Positions 45,420 to 55,510 of a stretch of 64,000 bases of DNA are shown here, in pieces. Below the pieces are notes generated by a model that was given only the letters and a program-made list of their open reading frames with translations, did not search any database and was not told the origin of the DNA. How positions within the stretch are numbered: position 1 is the first letter of the stretch; the number at the start of each line of letters is the position of its first letter. Source of the stretch: Bradyrhizobium diversitatis (GTDB taxonomy: Bacteria > Pseudomonadota > Alphaproteobacteria > Rhizobiales > Xanthobacteraceae); NCBI RefSeq assembly GCF_016031635.1, contig NZ_JACEGD010000002.1, positions 271,520-335,519 of the forward strand, written 5' to 3'. The position numbers were made by a program, and so were the translations under genes.

Positions 45420-45559
45420 GCCTCTCCCGCTTGCGGGAGAGGTCGGCGCGTCCGGGCGATGCGCAGCATCGTCCCGCGCGCCGGGTGAGGGTTCTCTCCT
45501 CTAGGGGATTGTCCCGTCGCGGAGACACCCCAACCCTCCCCCGCAAGCGGGGGAGGGAG
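45420..45559. repeat. Intergenic palindromic repeat, family C (copy 2)
   Basis: Arms CCTCTCCCGCTTGCGGGAGAGG at the left (itself a hairpin) and CCCTCCCCCGCAAGCGGGGGAGGG at the right, with GGGTGAGGGTTCTCTCC between. It lies between zapA and 6S RNA. Confidence 0.8.
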
Positions 45560-45640
45560 CACACTTCCGCCGTGGCTCGGCCGAAGCTCGCTTTTTACCG
45601 CACTGGCACTTCCTCACTATCGTTGTTACATTGCCCAAGC

Positions 45641-45800
45641 GAGGCTGCGACGTGCGTCAGGAGCCATATATCCCCGGGGCCTTATCGATCCTTTAGGGAA
45701 CTGTCCCTGGCCGGGCCCGTGGGCCCGGACATATGGTGCCCACCTACTTTCGTAGGGAACTCCGGGATCGAGTGCTTCAACGGCGTTCGCGGCTTCGTAC
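45641..45800 (+). ncRNA. ssrS: 6S RNA
   Basis: Regulator that mimics an open promoter and binds sigma-70 RNA polymerase. The ends can pair: GAGGCTGCGACG (45641-45652) with CGTTCGCGGCTTC (45784-45796, one bulged base), giving a closing stem for a molecule of about 160 nt. Inside are GC-rich hairpins (for example GGGCCCGTGGGCCC) flanking a less paired middle, as in alphaproteobacterial 6S RNA. The position between zapA and the 5-formyltetrahydrofolate cyclo-ligase gene is the classic one for ssrS. A T-rich stretch follows. Ends are approximate. Confidence 0.78.
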
Positions 45801-45853
45801 TTTTGTTTGCTTGGTTTGTGCTTGTTGAAACGACTGCCGCCAATTCAACAGGT

Positions 45854-45953
45854 GTCATTCCCCGCGAAAGCGGGGAATCCAGTACGCCGCGGCCCTTGTG
45901 TGAATCACCACCGCCTCTGGAATACTGGATCACCCGCGTTCGCGGGTGATGAC
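45854..45953. repeat. Intergenic palindromic repeat, family B variant (copy 5)
   Basis: Left unit GTCATTCCCCGCGAAAGCGGGGAATCCAGTA, right unit TACTGGATCACCCGC with CGCGGGTGATGAC. It differs from the other B copies in its hairpin loops and matches the partial copy at 34606. Confidence 0.85.
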
Positions 45954-45969
45954 GTGGGGACCGAAGCAC

Positions 45970-46566
45970 ATGCCCAACACCAAAGCCGAGCTCCGTGCCA
46001 AGGCCCTCGCCAGGCGCGACGCGCTGAGCGAGAAGAAACGCATCGCTGCGGCCGCAAAGCTCGCCAAGCGCGGGTTGCCGTTCGAGCTGCTGCCCGGCAG
46101 CATCGTCTCCGGCTATTCGCCGATCCGCAACGAGATCGATCCGATGCCGTTGATGCGGAAGCTCGCCGAGCAGGGCGCGAAGCTGGCGCTGCCTTGCGTC
46201 ACCGCGCGCGGCCAGTCGCTGATCTTCCGCATCTTCCATCCGAACGACCGCCTGATGCTCGGCCCGCTCGGCATTCCCGAGCCGTCGCCGGCAGCAAGCG
46301 AAGTGATCCCCGACATCATGCTGACACCGCTTGCGGCCTTCGACCGTCTCGGCCATCGCATCGGCTATGGCGCCGGCCATTACGATTTCACCTTCGCGCA
46401 TTTGCGCAAGACCAAGCAAATCATCGGCATCGGGCTTGCCTTTGCGGTGCAGGAGATCGAGGCGGTTCCGGCACTATCCCACGACGTCGCGCTGGATTAT
46501 GTGCTAACGGAATCGGACGTGTTCGATTTCCGGAGTTCTGAAGTTGCGCATTCTCTTCGTGGGTGA
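45970..46566 (+). CDS. 5-formyltetrahydrofolate cyclo-ligase
   Basis: ATP-dependent conversion of 5-formyl-THF to 5,10-methenyl-THF in the one-carbon pool. The 198-residue protein has the basic N-terminal start KAELRAKALARRDAL, GYSPIRNEIDP, and the ATP-binding signature GHRIGYGAGHYDFT. The start at 45970 is preferred to 45946 because the latter begins in a repeat. Its last bases overlap the next gene by 23 bp, so the two are likely coupled. Confidence 0.93.
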   Translation: MPNTKAELRAKALARRDALSEKKRIAAAAKLAKRGLPFELLPGSIVSGYSPIRNEIDPMPLMRKLAEQGAKLALPCVTARGQSLIFRIFHPNDRLMLGPLGIPEPSPAASEVIPDIMLTPLAAFDRLGHRIGYGAGHYDFTFAHLRKTKQIIGIGLAFAVQEIEAVPALSHDVALDYVLTESDVFDFRSSEVAHSLRG

Positions 46567-47368
46567 TGTCGTCGGCCGTAGCGGGCGCGAGGCCATCGCC
46601 GAATATCTGCCCGGCATGGTCAAGGACTGGTCGCTCGATTTCGTCGTCGTCAACGGCGAGAATTCCGCCGGCGGCTTCGGCATCACGGAAGCGATCTACC
46701 AGGAGTTTCTCGAGGCCGGCGCCGACGCGGTGACGCTCGGCAATCATTCCTGGGACCAGCGCGAGGCCCTCGTCTTCATCGAGCGCGCCGACCGCCTGGT
46801 GCGCCCCGCCAACTATCCGCGCGGCACGCCCGGCCGCGGCGCCGCCCTGGTCGAGACCAAGAACGGCCGGCATGCCCTCGTCGTCAACGCTCTGGGCCGC
46901 GTCTTCATGACCCCGTTCGACGATCCCTTCGCGGCGCTGGAGCGCGAGCTCGGGGCCTGCCCGCTCGGCGTTGCCGCGGACGCCATTGTCGTCGATTTTC
47001 ATTGCGAGGCGAGCAGCGAGAAGCAGGGCATCGGCTTCTTCTGCGACGGCCGCGCCAGCCTCGTCGTCGGCACCCACACCCATGTGCCGACCGCCGACCA
47101 CCAGATCCTGTCAGGCGGCACCGCCTACATGACCGACGCCGGCATGACCGGCGACTACGATTCCATCATCGGCATGCAGAAGGAAGAACCGCTGCGCCGG
47201 TTCACCACGGGGATTCCGTCGGGCCGCTTCGAGCCGGCAGCCGGTGCGGCAACGCTCAGCGCCGTCGCCGTGGAGACGGATGACGCGACGGGGCTCGCGC
47301 TGAAGATTGCACCGGTGCGCGTGGGCGGCCGGCTGGAGCCGGCGACGCCAAGATTCTGGCTGAGCTGA
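46544..47368 (+). CDS. YmdB-like metallophosphoesterase (TIGR00282 family)
   Basis: Di-metal phosphodiesterase of 274 residues, related to B. subtilis YmdB (cAMP phosphodiesterase). Motifs are FVGDVVGRSGREA at the N-terminus, VVNGENSAGGFGIT, TLGNHSWDQ, VDFHCEASSEK and VGTHTHVPTAD. It starts with TTG at 46544 inside the end of the cyclo-ligase gene, where GGAG precedes it; the start is fixed by the conserved first strand LRILFVGDVV. The substrate in this lineage is unknown. Confidence 0.9.
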   Translation: MRILFVGDVVGRSGREAIAEYLPGMVKDWSLDFVVVNGENSAGGFGITEAIYQEFLEAGADAVTLGNHSWDQREALVFIERADRLVRPANYPRGTPGRGAALVETKNGRHALVVNALGRVFMTPFDDPFAALERELGACPLGVAADAIVVDFHCEASSEKQGIGFFCDGRASLVVGTHTHVPTADHQILSGGTAYMTDAGMTGDYDSIIGMQKEEPLRRFTTGIPSGRFEPAAGAATLSAVAVETDDATGLALKIAPVRVGGRLEPATPRFWLS

Positions 47369-47389
47369 AGAACCACGCTCCACGCCAGG

Positions 47390-47534
47390 TGTCGTCCCCG
47401 CGAAGGCGGGGACCCATAACCCCAGGGAGAAGTTGTTGCGCGAAGCTGGTAACTGCGAGTCTTCGCCGAACCACATCCTGTGGTTATGGGTCCCGGATCT
47501 GCGCTCCGCTTCGCTACGCTTGTCCGGGACGACA
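47390..47534. repeat. Intergenic palindromic repeat, family A (copy 5)
   Basis: Ends TGTCGTCCCCGCGAAGGCGG and TTGTCCGGGACGACA with the core GAGTCTTCGCCGAACCAC. The left outer hairpin is of a different type (CGCGAAGGCGGGGAC) from the right, a mosaic of two arm types. It lies between convergent genes. Confidence 0.85.
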
Positions 47535-47575
47535 ACGGAGATTGACGCGCGATCACGCATCAATCTCGCCATACG

Positions 47576-48918
47576 CTACTCTGCCGTCTGCTGACGCAGC
47601 TCCGCCACATCCTTCGCCGTCAGCTTCGAGCCCTTCGCGCCGAACCGCGCCGTGACATAGTTCGCCACCGCCGCGATCTCGTCGTCGGTATAGGCATGGC
47701 CGAACGCCGGCATCGACAACGCACCGTCGGGCGTATGCCGCTTGGTGCCCGAGAGCACGATCTGCGCGACGTTGGTGGCGGCGGGGTCGTTGACAGCCCA
47801 GGTGCCGGTCAGTGTCGCCATCGGCGAGACCGGGCTCTCGCCGCTCCAGCCGTGGCAGCTGGCGCAGGCGCTCGCGAACACCTGCTTGCCGCGGGCGTTC
47901 GCCGTGACGCCGTCGCGGTGCGAGGCGGGGGCGACGGGCGCCGTGGTGGCGGGCAGGTCGGGCGAGCGCTGCGGCGGCACGCTGCGCAGGTAAGCAACGA
48001 TGCTGCTGATGTCTTCGGGGACGAGCCTGCTCAAGCTGTGGTCGACCGCCTCACCCATCGGGCCCGAGGCCGAGCCATGACCCGGCGCATGGCCGAGCGA
48101 CAGATACGAGATCAGATCCTGGTCGCTCCAGTTGCCGAGACCTGTCGCCTTGTCGGAGGAGATGTGAAGGCGCGCCAGCCCGCCGTGATGGCGCCGGCGA
48201 ACTTCCTGCGGTTGTCCAGCGCGAAGCCGAGATTGCGCGGCGTGTGGCACTCGCCGCAATGCGCCAGCGCCTCGGCGAGATACGCGCCTCTGTTCCACTC
48301 AGGGCTCTTCGAGGTGTCGGGCGCAAAGCGCGTGTCCGGATTGAACACGGCCGACCAGAACATCATCGCCCAGCGCTGGTTGAACGGGAACGACAGCGTG
48401 TTGTCGGGCGCCTTGGCGCGCACCGCCGGCAGGCTGAACAGATAGGCCTTCACCGCCAGCACGTCCTCGTCGGTCATGAAGGTGTAGGACGTGTAGGGCA
48501 TCGCCGGATAGAGCCGCGCGCCGTCACGGCGCTTGCCGTGCTGGACCGCGTTCAGGAAATCCTGGTCGCTGTAATTGCCGATGCCGGTGTCCTTGTCCGG
48601 CGTGATGTTGGTGGAATAAAGCGTGCCGAACGGCAGCTTGAAAGCGAGCCCGCCGGAGTACTCCTTCTCGCCCGGCTTGGTGTGGCAGACCATGCAGTCG
48701 GCGGCCTTGGTGAGATATTCGCCGCGCTCGACGATGCCGGCTTTCTCCAGCTTCGCCGGCACGCCGGTCGGCTTGCCCGCGCGGTAGTCCGCCAGCGGCA
48801 CTTTCGTGCCGCCGGCGAAGTCGAGCGGGCCGGGCCCACGGATGATGAAGACGCCGACCGCTGCCGCGACGATGGCAATCGCGACGACGCTTGTGAGGAT
48901 ACGCATCTTGCCGCTCAT
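47576..48918 (-). pseudogene. Multi-haem cytochrome c subunit of aldehyde oxidase, frameshifted
   Basis: Electron-acceptor subunit for the molybdenum hydroxylase encoded upstream, overlapping it by four bases. The N-terminus has one membrane helix (ILTSVVAIAIVAAAVGVFII). Two haem sites, CMVCH (about 75) and CGECH (about 220), lie in one frame and the third, CASCH, in another. The frame is lost at about 48165: the strand reads GCC TTC ACA TCT where the conserved sense is RAF-N-ISSDKATG, so one base (probably A of AAC) is missing. Restoring it gives about 447 residues. It could be a true mutation or a sequencing error; without it the third haem domain is lost. Confidence 0.85.
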
Positions 48919-51083
48919 GCCTTCTTCCCCGCAGCCAGCAGTTTCCGGTCGATCGGCAGGCGCCGCAGCGCCACGCCGGTCGCGGCGTAAATCGCATTGC
49001 GCAGCGCCGGCGGTCCGGCATTGACGCCGGCTTCGCCGATGCCGCCGGGCGCTTCGCCGCTCTTGACGACGATGACCTCGATCTTCGGCGTCTCGTTGAT
49101 GCGCATCATGCGGTAGTCGTGGAAGTTCGACTGCTGCACGCGGCCCTTGTCGATGGTGATCTCGCCATAGAGCGCCGCGGTCAGGCCGAAGATCAGCCCG
49201 CCCTCGATCTGCGCCTTCACGGTGTCGGGGTTGACGGCGATGCCGGTGTCGACCACCGAGGTGATGCGGCGGAGCGTGATCTCGCCGATGTCGTCGATCT
49301 CCGCCTCCACCACCGTCGCGATGAAGCTTGCGAATGACGGCTGCACGCAGACGCCGCGGCCGACGCGCGGCGGCAGGGGTTGCCCCCAGCCGGATTTCTC
49401 CGCGACCTGGTCGAGCACCGCCAGCATCCGCGGATTCTTCGTCAGCATGGACTTTCGGAACGCGATCGGGTCCTTGCCCGCCTTGCGCGCGAGCTCGTCC
49501 ATCGCGCATTCGACCGCGAACACGTTGTTATTCGGGCCGACGCCGCGCCAGAAACCCGTCGGCACCGACAGCGGCTCGGCGCGGACATATTCGACATGGA
49601 AGTTGGCGAAGTCGTAGGGAGCATCCACCGCGGCGTCGATCGCGTCGATGTCGATGCCCTTCTGGAACGCCGGCGGCAGCCAGCGCGCCAGCACGGCGGA
49701 GCCGGCGACCTTGTACTTCCAGCCCGCGACCTTGCCGTCGACCAGCGACGCCGTGATCTCGTCGCGATAGACCGGGCGGTAGACGTCGTGCTGGATGTCC
49801 TCCTCGCGGGTCCACACCACCTTCACGGGATAGTCGACCTGCTTGGCGATCTTCACCGCCGCGACCACCATGTCGGGCTCGAGCTTGCGGCCGAAGCCGC
49901 CGCCGAGCAGGTGATTGTTGACGATCACCTTGTCGATCGGCAGGCCCGCGGCCTTCGCCGCCTCCGACTGCACGCGCGTCATGATCTGCGTGCCGGTCCA
50001 GATCTCGCAGGAGTCGGGCTTCACATGCACCGTGGCGTTGATCGGCTCCATCGAGGCGTGCGCCAGGAATGGCAGCTCGTAGACCGCCTCGAACTTGTCG
50101 CCGCCGGCGAGCGCCTTGGCGATGTCGCCGTCGGATTTGGCGACTGCGCCGTCCTTCCGGCTGGCCTTGCGCAGGTCGTCCCAGACGTCCTTGGTGGTGA
50201 TCTCGGCGTTCGGCCCTTCGTCCCACTCGATCTCGAGCGCTTCGAGCCCCTTCTTGGCCGCCCACATGTGATCGCCGATCACGGCGACCATGTCCTCGAG
50301 CACGACAACCTTGCGCACGCCGGGAAGCTTCACCGCGGCGCGGTCGTCGACCTTGCCGACCTTGCCGCCGAACACCGGGCAGGCGGCGACGGTCGCGAAC
50401 TTCATGCCGGGCAGGATGGCGTCGATGCCGTAGATGGCCTTGCCGTTGACCTTGTCCGGCGTGTCGAGCCGCTTCAAGGGCTGGCCGATGAGGACGAAGT
50501 CCCTGGGGTCCTTCAGCGCAGCGTCCTTCGGCGGCGTCTGAGCTTGGGCTGCGAGCGCCAGCGTGCCGTACGCGAGCCTGCGGCCGCTCGCTGCATGCGC
50601 GACCTCGCCCTTGGCGGCCGTGCAGCTTGCCGGATCGACGCCCCATTCTGCGGCCGCCGCCTGCACCAGCATCGCGCGCGCGGTGGCGCCGGCCTTGCGC
50701 AGCGGCAGCCACCAGGCGCGGATCGAGTTGGAATTGCCGGTGACTTGCAGGCCGAAGGTCGGATTGCCGTAGAGCTTGTCGTCAGGCGGGGCGTGCTGGA
50801 CCTCGACCTTGCTCCAGTCGGCATCTAGCTCCTCGGCGAGCACCGCGGAGATCGAGGTATAGGTGCCTTGGCCCATCTCGACCTGCGGCATGATCAGCAC
50901 GGTATGGCCGGTCTCGTCGATGCGGATGAAGGCATTGGGCGCGAACTTGCCGTCGGTCGTGTCGCGCGGCTGCACCGGCTCGTTCACGGCGGCGCGCAGC
51001 GGCAGATGGAAGGCGAGCAGGAAGCCGGCGGCGAGACCGCCGGTCAGAGCTGCGCGGCGGGAGATGCTGTGATGTGCGTTCAT
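48915..51083 (-). CDS. Molybdopterin-binding subunit of periplasmic aldehyde oxidase (IorB-like)
   Basis: Large subunit of a xanthine-oxidase-family enzyme that hydroxylates aldehydes or N-heterocycles. The 722 residues start with a Tat signal (SISRRAALTGGLAAGFLLAF), so the folded enzyme is exported with its cofactor. Visible are MPQVEMGQGTYTSISAVLAEELD, VTGNSNSIRAWW, LGGGFGRK and a C-terminal GGIGEAGVNAGPPALRNAI with the conserved catalytic glutamate (GEAGVN-type). The frame upstream of 51083 overlaps the small subunit and is not used. Isoquinoline 1-oxidoreductase beta-type architecture fits. Partners: the 2Fe-2S subunit just upstream and the cytochrome downstream. Confidence 0.92.
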   Translation of the reverse strand: MNAHHSISRRAALTGGLAAGFLLAFHLPLRAAVNEPVQPRDTTDGKFAPNAFIRIDETGHTVLIMPQVEMGQGTYTSISAVLAEELDADWSKVEVQHAPPDDKLYGNPTFGLQVTGNSNSIRAWWLPLRKAGATARAMLVQAAAAEWGVDPASCTAAKGEVAHAASGRRLAYGTLALAAQAQTPPKDAALKDPRDFVLIGQPLKRLDTPDKVNGKAIYGIDAILPGMKFATVAACPVFGGKVGKVDDRAAVKLPGVRKVVVLEDMVAVIGDHMWAAKKGLEALEIEWDEGPNAEITTKDVWDDLRKASRKDGAVAKSDGDIAKALAGGDKFEAVYELPFLAHASMEPINATVHVKPDSCEIWTGTQIMTRVQSEAAKAAGLPIDKVIVNNHLLGGGFGRKLEPDMVVAAVKIAKQVDYPVKVVWTREEDIQHDVYRPVYRDEITASLVDGKVAGWKYKVAGSAVLARWLPPAFQKGIDIDAIDAAVDAPYDFANFHVEYVRAEPLSVPTGFWRGVGPNNNVFAVECAMDELARKAGKDPIAFRKSMLTKNPRMLAVLDQVAEKSGWGQPLPPRVGRGVCVQPSFASFIATVVEAEIDDIGEITLRRITSVVDTGIAVNPDTVKAQIEGGLIFGLTAALYGEITIDKGRVQQSNFHDYRMMRINETPKIEVIVVKSGEAPGGIGEAGVNAGPPALRNAIYAATGVALRRLPIDRKLLAAGKKA

Positions 51084-51091
51084 GGCGAACC

Positions 51092-51562
51092 TCAGGACTG
51101 ACGGCCGTTGGCGGCCTGCTTGATGGCCTCGCGGATGCGCACATAGGTGCCGCAGCGGCAGATGTTGCCGGCCATGGCGGCGTCGATGTCGGAATCGTCG
51201 GGGTTCGGCGTTGCCGCCAGCAGCGCTGCGGCGGACATGATCTGGCCGGACTGGCAGTAGCCGCACTGGATCACTTCGGCCTCCAACCAGGCCTTCTGCA
51301 CCTTCGCGCCCGCAGGCGTGCTGCCGACGGCTTCGATCGTGGTGACGGCGCGGTTCTCGACCGCGCTCACCGGCAGCACGCAGGAGCGGACCGCCTTGCC
51401 GTCGACATGCACCGTGCAGGCGCCGCACTGCGCGATGCCGCAGCCGAACTTGGTGCCGGTCATTCCGAGGATGTCGCGCAGCACCCACAGCAGCGGCATG
51501 TCAGGTGGCGCGTCGAAGGATTTCGTTTCGCCATTGATGGTGAGAACAGTTGCCATATGCAT
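51092..51562 (-). CDS. 2Fe-2S subunit of aldehyde oxidase (IorA-like)
   Basis: Small electron-transfer subunit of 156 residues holding two [2Fe-2S] clusters. The plant-ferredoxin-type site is [20 protein letters not shown] plus a later cysteine in VRSCVLPV; the second, helical cluster is in [13 protein letters not shown] and [15 protein letters not shown]. It has no export signal and presumably rides with the Tat-targeted large subunit, eight bases downstream. MATVLTING at 51556 is an equally good start. Confidence 0.93.
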   Translation of the reverse strand: MHMATVLTINGETKSFDAPPDMPLLWVLRDILGMTGTKFGCGIAQCGACTVHVDGKAVRSCVLPVSAVENRAVTTIEAVGSTPAGAKVQKAWLEAEVIQCGYCQSGQIMSAAALLAATPNPDDSDIDAAMAGNICRCGTYVRIREAIKQAANGRQS

Positions 51563-52218
51563 TCCTTTGCTCGGCGATCGCTTGCGGCGATCAATTCGAC
51601 GAATTTTGCGCGACGATAATCATACCGATGCGAAACGATGAAGCGTCGAAATTTCCGGCAATGCATATTTGCGCGAACGAGGCGTGAGGCCATGACATTC
51701 ACGAATTTGTGCGGCGATCGCTGCAAAGGTTTTGGGCCAATTGATATGATAATCGTCATGTTTTGACCCTTTTCGTCGCGTGCGATGTCGACCGCCGCAG
51801 ATGATCGTGCGAACGCGCAAAATCATGCAAAGACGAAACTCGTGCGATTGGGAAAAACGGCGACGGCCGCGAGCACGACCGGCATTGTTGTGCCCTCTCC
51901 CCTTGTGGGAGAGGGCGGCGACGTCAGTGGATGCGAACGCGTTGGGGTGAGGGGTCTCTATCCGCGTATGACCCTCGTCACTATCGAGCAGTTCTACCCG
52001 CGGAGACAGACCCCTCATCCGGCGCTTCGCGCCACCTTCTCCCACAAGGGGAGAAGGGAAGGGGAGGATTTCGGAATAGTCGCATTCTACCCCTGTTTTG
52101 CCCGACGAGTCAAAGCGCGTCAGGGCCTGCCGGCGCAAGCCATTGATTTCGCACACCCCGGCTACTGTGCATGGGGTTGTTTTTCAGGTTTTTGATTCAA
52201 GGGCCGCAGGAGCGCCCG
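51563..52218. other. Long intergenic region upstream of the aldehyde oxidase operon
   Basis: About 650 bp. The first 330 bp (to about 51890) are relatively AT-rich, contain no gene I can support and probably hold the promoter of the oxidase operon. The middle contains a family C repeat. The last 150 bp lie behind the chemoreceptor stop and show nothing recognisable. Confidence 0.5.
51893..52066. repeat. Intergenic palindromic repeat, family C (copy 3)
   Basis: Outer arms CCCTCTCCCCTTGTGGGAG and CTCCCACAAGGGGAGAAGGG; inner arms GGGGTGAGGGGTCTCT and AGACCCCTCATCCGGCGC-like. Closely similar to the copy at 16195. Confidence 0.85.
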
Positions 52219-53643
52219 TCAGCCCTGACGAAAGCCCATCCGGAAGGCGCCCCAATGCCTGCCGCGGATCATGATCGGCGAGGACAGGTCCTTCATCAGC
52301 ACGAACTGCCCGCCGCCCATGTCGCGGCGGTAGGTCTGCAGCAGGAACGGCTTCGTGTTGGCTGCGACCTTCTTCACCGTGCGGTCGGTGAACAGGCGGC
52401 GGTTGCGGCAATTGGCGTTGTTCCAGACCGGGTCCTTGCCTTGCGGCAGCCGGTAGTTCGGATTGTGGGTCGGCAGATAGCCGCCCCTCGCCCAGGCGAC
52501 GCAGAACACGATGCGGGGATCGGATTTCTGGATCGGATCCTGGATCGCGGGCAGCACGCGATCGGTGAACGCGACGTAGTCGGTGAGGTATTGTCTTGGA
52601 TCGGTGCCTGATATCTCGCGGTAGTTCTCGTCCATCAGCTGGTCGAGCGTGATCTCGCCGCGGTCGATCGCAGCTTCGAACTCCGCCGAAATCCGCTTCG
52701 CGGTGTCGACGACGACGCGGATCAGCGGCGCGTCCGACGTCTCCACGCCGCTGTCGGCGATCAGCGCGATCAGGCCTTCGGAGGCGTCGAGCAGCTTCGC
52801 CACCCGCTCGTCGGCGTTCTTGAGGTCGCGCGAGGACAGGTCGACGCCCTTGGCGAGCTCGTTGAGCTCGCTGATGACGATGTCGCAATGCCCGAGGTTG
52901 GAGGTCGCCGCGCGCGTGACGCTGCCGATCTCCGCCTCCACGGAGGCGAAGCCCTGCTGCACCCGTGAGATGATGCCGGAGATCGCTTGCGCGCCTTCGC
53001 CGGCGGTCTTGGCGCGCTGCGAAGCGTCGCTGCTCTCGCCGATCAGGCCTTCGATCTGGCCGTCGAGATCACGCACGGTGTCGGAGATCTCATGCGTGGC
53101 CTGGCGGGTGGCTTCCGCGAGGTTCTTGACCTCGCTCGCGACCACCGCGAAGCCGCGGCCGGCATTGCCGGCGCGCGCCGCCTCGATGGTGGCGTTGAGG
53201 GCGAGCAGATTGGTCTGCTTCGCGATCGCCTCGATCGAGCCGGAGACCTTCGCCACCTGCGCCAGCGCCGAGCCGACGGCGGACAGGCGCGCCTCGATCC
53301 GCTCCACGGCCGCGACGAGTTCGGAGATATGGCTGACCGCGGTGTCGACGGCGCTGCGCGATTGCGCGATCTCGCCGACTGCCGCGGACGTCGTCGTTTG
53401 CACGGCCTGCGATGCGTTGGCGATGTCGTGGTTGGCCGACACCATCGTCTCGGCCGTCTCCTGCAGGTGGTGGAACCGTTCCGACTGGTTCGCGACGCGG
53501 TTTGCGACCTCCTGGACGTTGCCGGCGATGTCGGCGAGTTCCACGCCAAGGCCGCCGATGCGGTCGGCGAGCTGATCGATCAGCCGCTCGGCGAGCGTCC
53601 GGTTCGATCCGGTGTCCAATACTGCAAGCTGTGCCTGGGACAT
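52219..53643 (-). CDS. Soluble methyl-accepting chemotaxis protein
   Basis: Cytoplasmic chemoreceptor of 474 residues without membrane helices. The signalling hairpin tip is in [19 protein letters not shown], with long flanking coiled coils. The C-terminal 120 residues form a separate region with [49 protein letters not shown] and [11 protein letters not shown], shared with the next receptor upstream. That region looks like a sensor domain placed after the signalling part, and the ligand is unknown. The ATG at 53643 ([10 protein letters not shown]) is chosen over the open frame to 53742. No cheA or cheW gene is nearby. Confidence 0.85.
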   Translation of the reverse strand: MSQAQLAVLDTGSNRTLAERLIDQLADRIGGLGVELADIAGNVQEVANRVANQSERFHHLQETAETMVSANHDIANASQAVQTTTSAAVGEIAQSRSAVDTAVSHISELVAAVERIEARLSAVGSALAQVAKVSGSIEAIAKQTNLLALNATIEAARAGNAGRGFAVVASEVKNLAEATRQATHEISDTVRDLDGQIEGLIGESSDASQRAKTAGEGAQAISGIISRVQQGFASVEAEIGSVTRAATSNLGHCDIVISELNELAKGVDLSSRDLKNADERVAKLLDASEGLIALIADSGVETSDAPLIRVVVDTAKRISAEFEAAIDRGEITLDQLMDENYREISGTDPRQYLTDYVAFTDRVLPAIQDPIQKSDPRIVFCVAWARGGYLPTHNPNYRLPQGKDPVWNNANCRNRRLFTDRTVKKVAANTKPFLLQTYRRDMGGGQFVLMKDLSSPIMIRGRHWGAFRMGFRQG

Positions 53644-53761
53644 GTACGGGCTCTCTCGAGTCAGGGCCGTTGATCGGCTCTCGGCGGCACTCCCATTCCA
53701 GTTTCGGCTTAGAGGATGATTCGCGGCCGGTGTCTTGCCCAAGAGTGCACTCGGGAGAGCA

Positions 53762-55510
53762 CTACAGCTTGTAGGCCGTGCGGAAGCCGCCCCAGTGACG
53801 GCCCTGCACGCGGATCGGGACGTCGATCTCGCGCATCATCACCGTGTTGCCGTTGCCCATGTCGCGCGCATAGCTCTGGACCAGGTACGAGCGCAGGTTG
53901 CGCGCAGCGGCGAGCCCCGCCGGATCGTTGAACATCCGCCGGTTGCGGCTGTTGGCCGTGTTCCAGGCGACGTCGCCCGGTCGCTGCGGATGCGAATAGA
54001 TCTCGTTGTGCACGGGCAGGAAGCCGTTGCGGTCGACCATGGCGCAGAACGCCATCCGCGGCTCCCTCGCCAGAAAAGCTTCCTGGAACGGCGGCAGGGC
54101 CCGGTCGGCCCAGTCCAGATATCTCGTGCGGAATTGCTGCGGATTGGTGCCCGCAATTTCCACATAGTCCGTGTCGAACAGGTCCTCCAGCTTAACCTCG
54201 CCGCGCGCAACCGCCTGCTCGAATATCTTCGTCAGCGCATTGCCCGCCTCCATGGCACGGGTGACCAGCTCCGTGTTCTCCTCATGGATCGACCAGAGCT
54301 TGTCCTCGACCTTCTCGCCGAGCGCGGCGCCGGCACCAACGAATTGCGCGCGGGCGCCGGCCTTGGACTGCTCGACGACGCGCAGGCGGCAGGCGCCGAT
54401 GTCTTCGAGTGTGCCTTCGATCAGCGCTTGCGGTGCGAGCCTGCCTGCATCCGCGCCGCCGATCAGAACGCCGTCCATCGCGATTTCATAGACCGGCATC
54501 ACCCCGCGCGTGGTCTCGAATCTGAGATGGCAGGGCAGCCGCTCGGTCTTGCGGCGGTCGTCGTGCTCGCTCTGGCCGAGCAGCACGGCGCAGCGCGATT
54601 TCAGCTTTTGAGCAAAAGTGGTGACGGCCTTGCCGGCACTGGCGACGCTCTCGCCATGGGTCTCGGCCGCCTTGGTCGCGGCATCGATCTCGGCCGCGCT
54701 CTCGCCGACCGAGATGATGAACTCCGACGCGCTGGCGGCATTTCCGGAAACTTCGCTGGTCGTGGCGTTCTGCTCGGCGACCGCGCCGTTGACGGTGTCG
54801 AACACCGGGCGGATCGCCTCGATCGCCTGCGAAATGCGGTGCACGGCATCGGCAGAGCCGGCGGCGTCGCGCTGGAGCGCGTCGATCTTCCTTGTGATCT
54901 CTTCCGTCGCTCCTTGCGTCTGCACCGCGAGCGCCTTGACCTCGGTCGCGACGACCGCAAAGCCTCTGCCCGCATCACCGGCGCGTGCGGCCTCGATGGT
55001 GGAGTTGAGCGCGAGCAGCGTCGTCTGCCGCGCGATCTGTGCGATCAGATTGACGACGTTGCCGATGGCGGCGGAGGATTCGCGCAGGCGCTCGACATTG
55101 GCGCGGGCTTCCTGCGCCGCGGCGCTGGCCTCGTCGGCGAGCTTGCCCGCATTCCGGACCTGCGCGCCGATTCCTTGCGCGGACTGGGTGAACTTGTCGG
55201 CGGCATGGGCGAAGGTGGAGGCGGTCGACTGCGCCGCGTTGGTCCGACCGGTCAGGGCGTCGGTGCGGTCGCGAATGGCGGCAAGCGTCGCGGCGGTCGC
55301 CTCGGCGCCTCCGGCCACCGAATTGGCGGCGCGTTCGAGCTGGCGGATCATGGCGCCGAGCTCGAGTTCCAGCAGTTCCAGGATTTCCCGGGCCGAATCA
55401 CTGTCGGCGGCCGGGGCGCGCGCGGAATCGGCCGCCGGCTGCGGAGCCTCCAGGGCTGTCGCAGGCGCAGCCGGGTCCGGCAGACGCTTCCGAAATAATC
55501 CGAACGCCAT
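53762..55510 (-). CDS. Soluble methyl-accepting chemotaxis protein with PilZ domain
   Basis: Second cytoplasmic chemoreceptor, 582 residues, no membrane helices. Order: coiled coil and signalling tip ([19 protein letters not shown]) in the first 310 residues, then a PilZ-like domain ([32 protein letters not shown]), then the same C-terminal region as the neighbour ([50 protein letters not shown]). PilZ binds cyclic di-GMP when its RxxxR and D/NxSxxG motifs are intact; here the basic motif is reduced to [12 protein letters not shown] and the second reads MDGVLIGG, so binding is plausible but unproven. The two genes are adjacent on one strand. Confidence 0.85.
   Translation of the reverse strand: MAFGLFRKRLPDPAAPATALEAPQPAADSARAPAADSDSAREILELLELELGAMIRQLERAANSVAGGAEATAATLAAIRDRTDALTGRTNAAQSTASTFAHAADKFTQSAQGIGAQVRNAGKLADEASAAAQEARANVERLRESSAAIGNVVNLIAQIARQTTLLALNSTIEAARAGDAGRGFAVVATEVKALAVQTQGATEEITRKIDALQRDAAGSADAVHRISQAIEAIRPVFDTVNGAVAEQNATTSEVSGNAASASEFIISVGESAAEIDAATKAAETHGESVASAGKAVTTFAQKLKSRCAVLLGQSEHDDRRKTERLPCHLRFETTRGVMPVYEIAMDGVLIGGADAGRLAPQALIEGTLEDIGACRLRVVEQSKAGARAQFVGAGAALGEKVEDKLWSIHEENTELVTRAMEAGNALTKIFEQAVARGEVKLEDLFDTDYVEIAGTNPQQFRTRYLDWADRALPPFQEAFLAREPRMAFCAMVDRNGFLPVHNEIYSHPQRPGDVAWNTANSRNRRMFNDPAGLAAARNLRSYLVQSYARDMGNGNTVMMREIDVPIRVQGRHWGGFRTAYKL

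Noticed and set aside
45367..45969. A protein-coding gene between zapA and the cyclo-ligase
   Set aside because: The open frames there cross repeats and the 6S RNA; structure explains the sequence better.
51460..51759. A minus-strand open frame upstream of the 2Fe-2S subunit
   Set aside because: Overlaps the start of the real gene and has no family features; codon pattern not typical of this genome.
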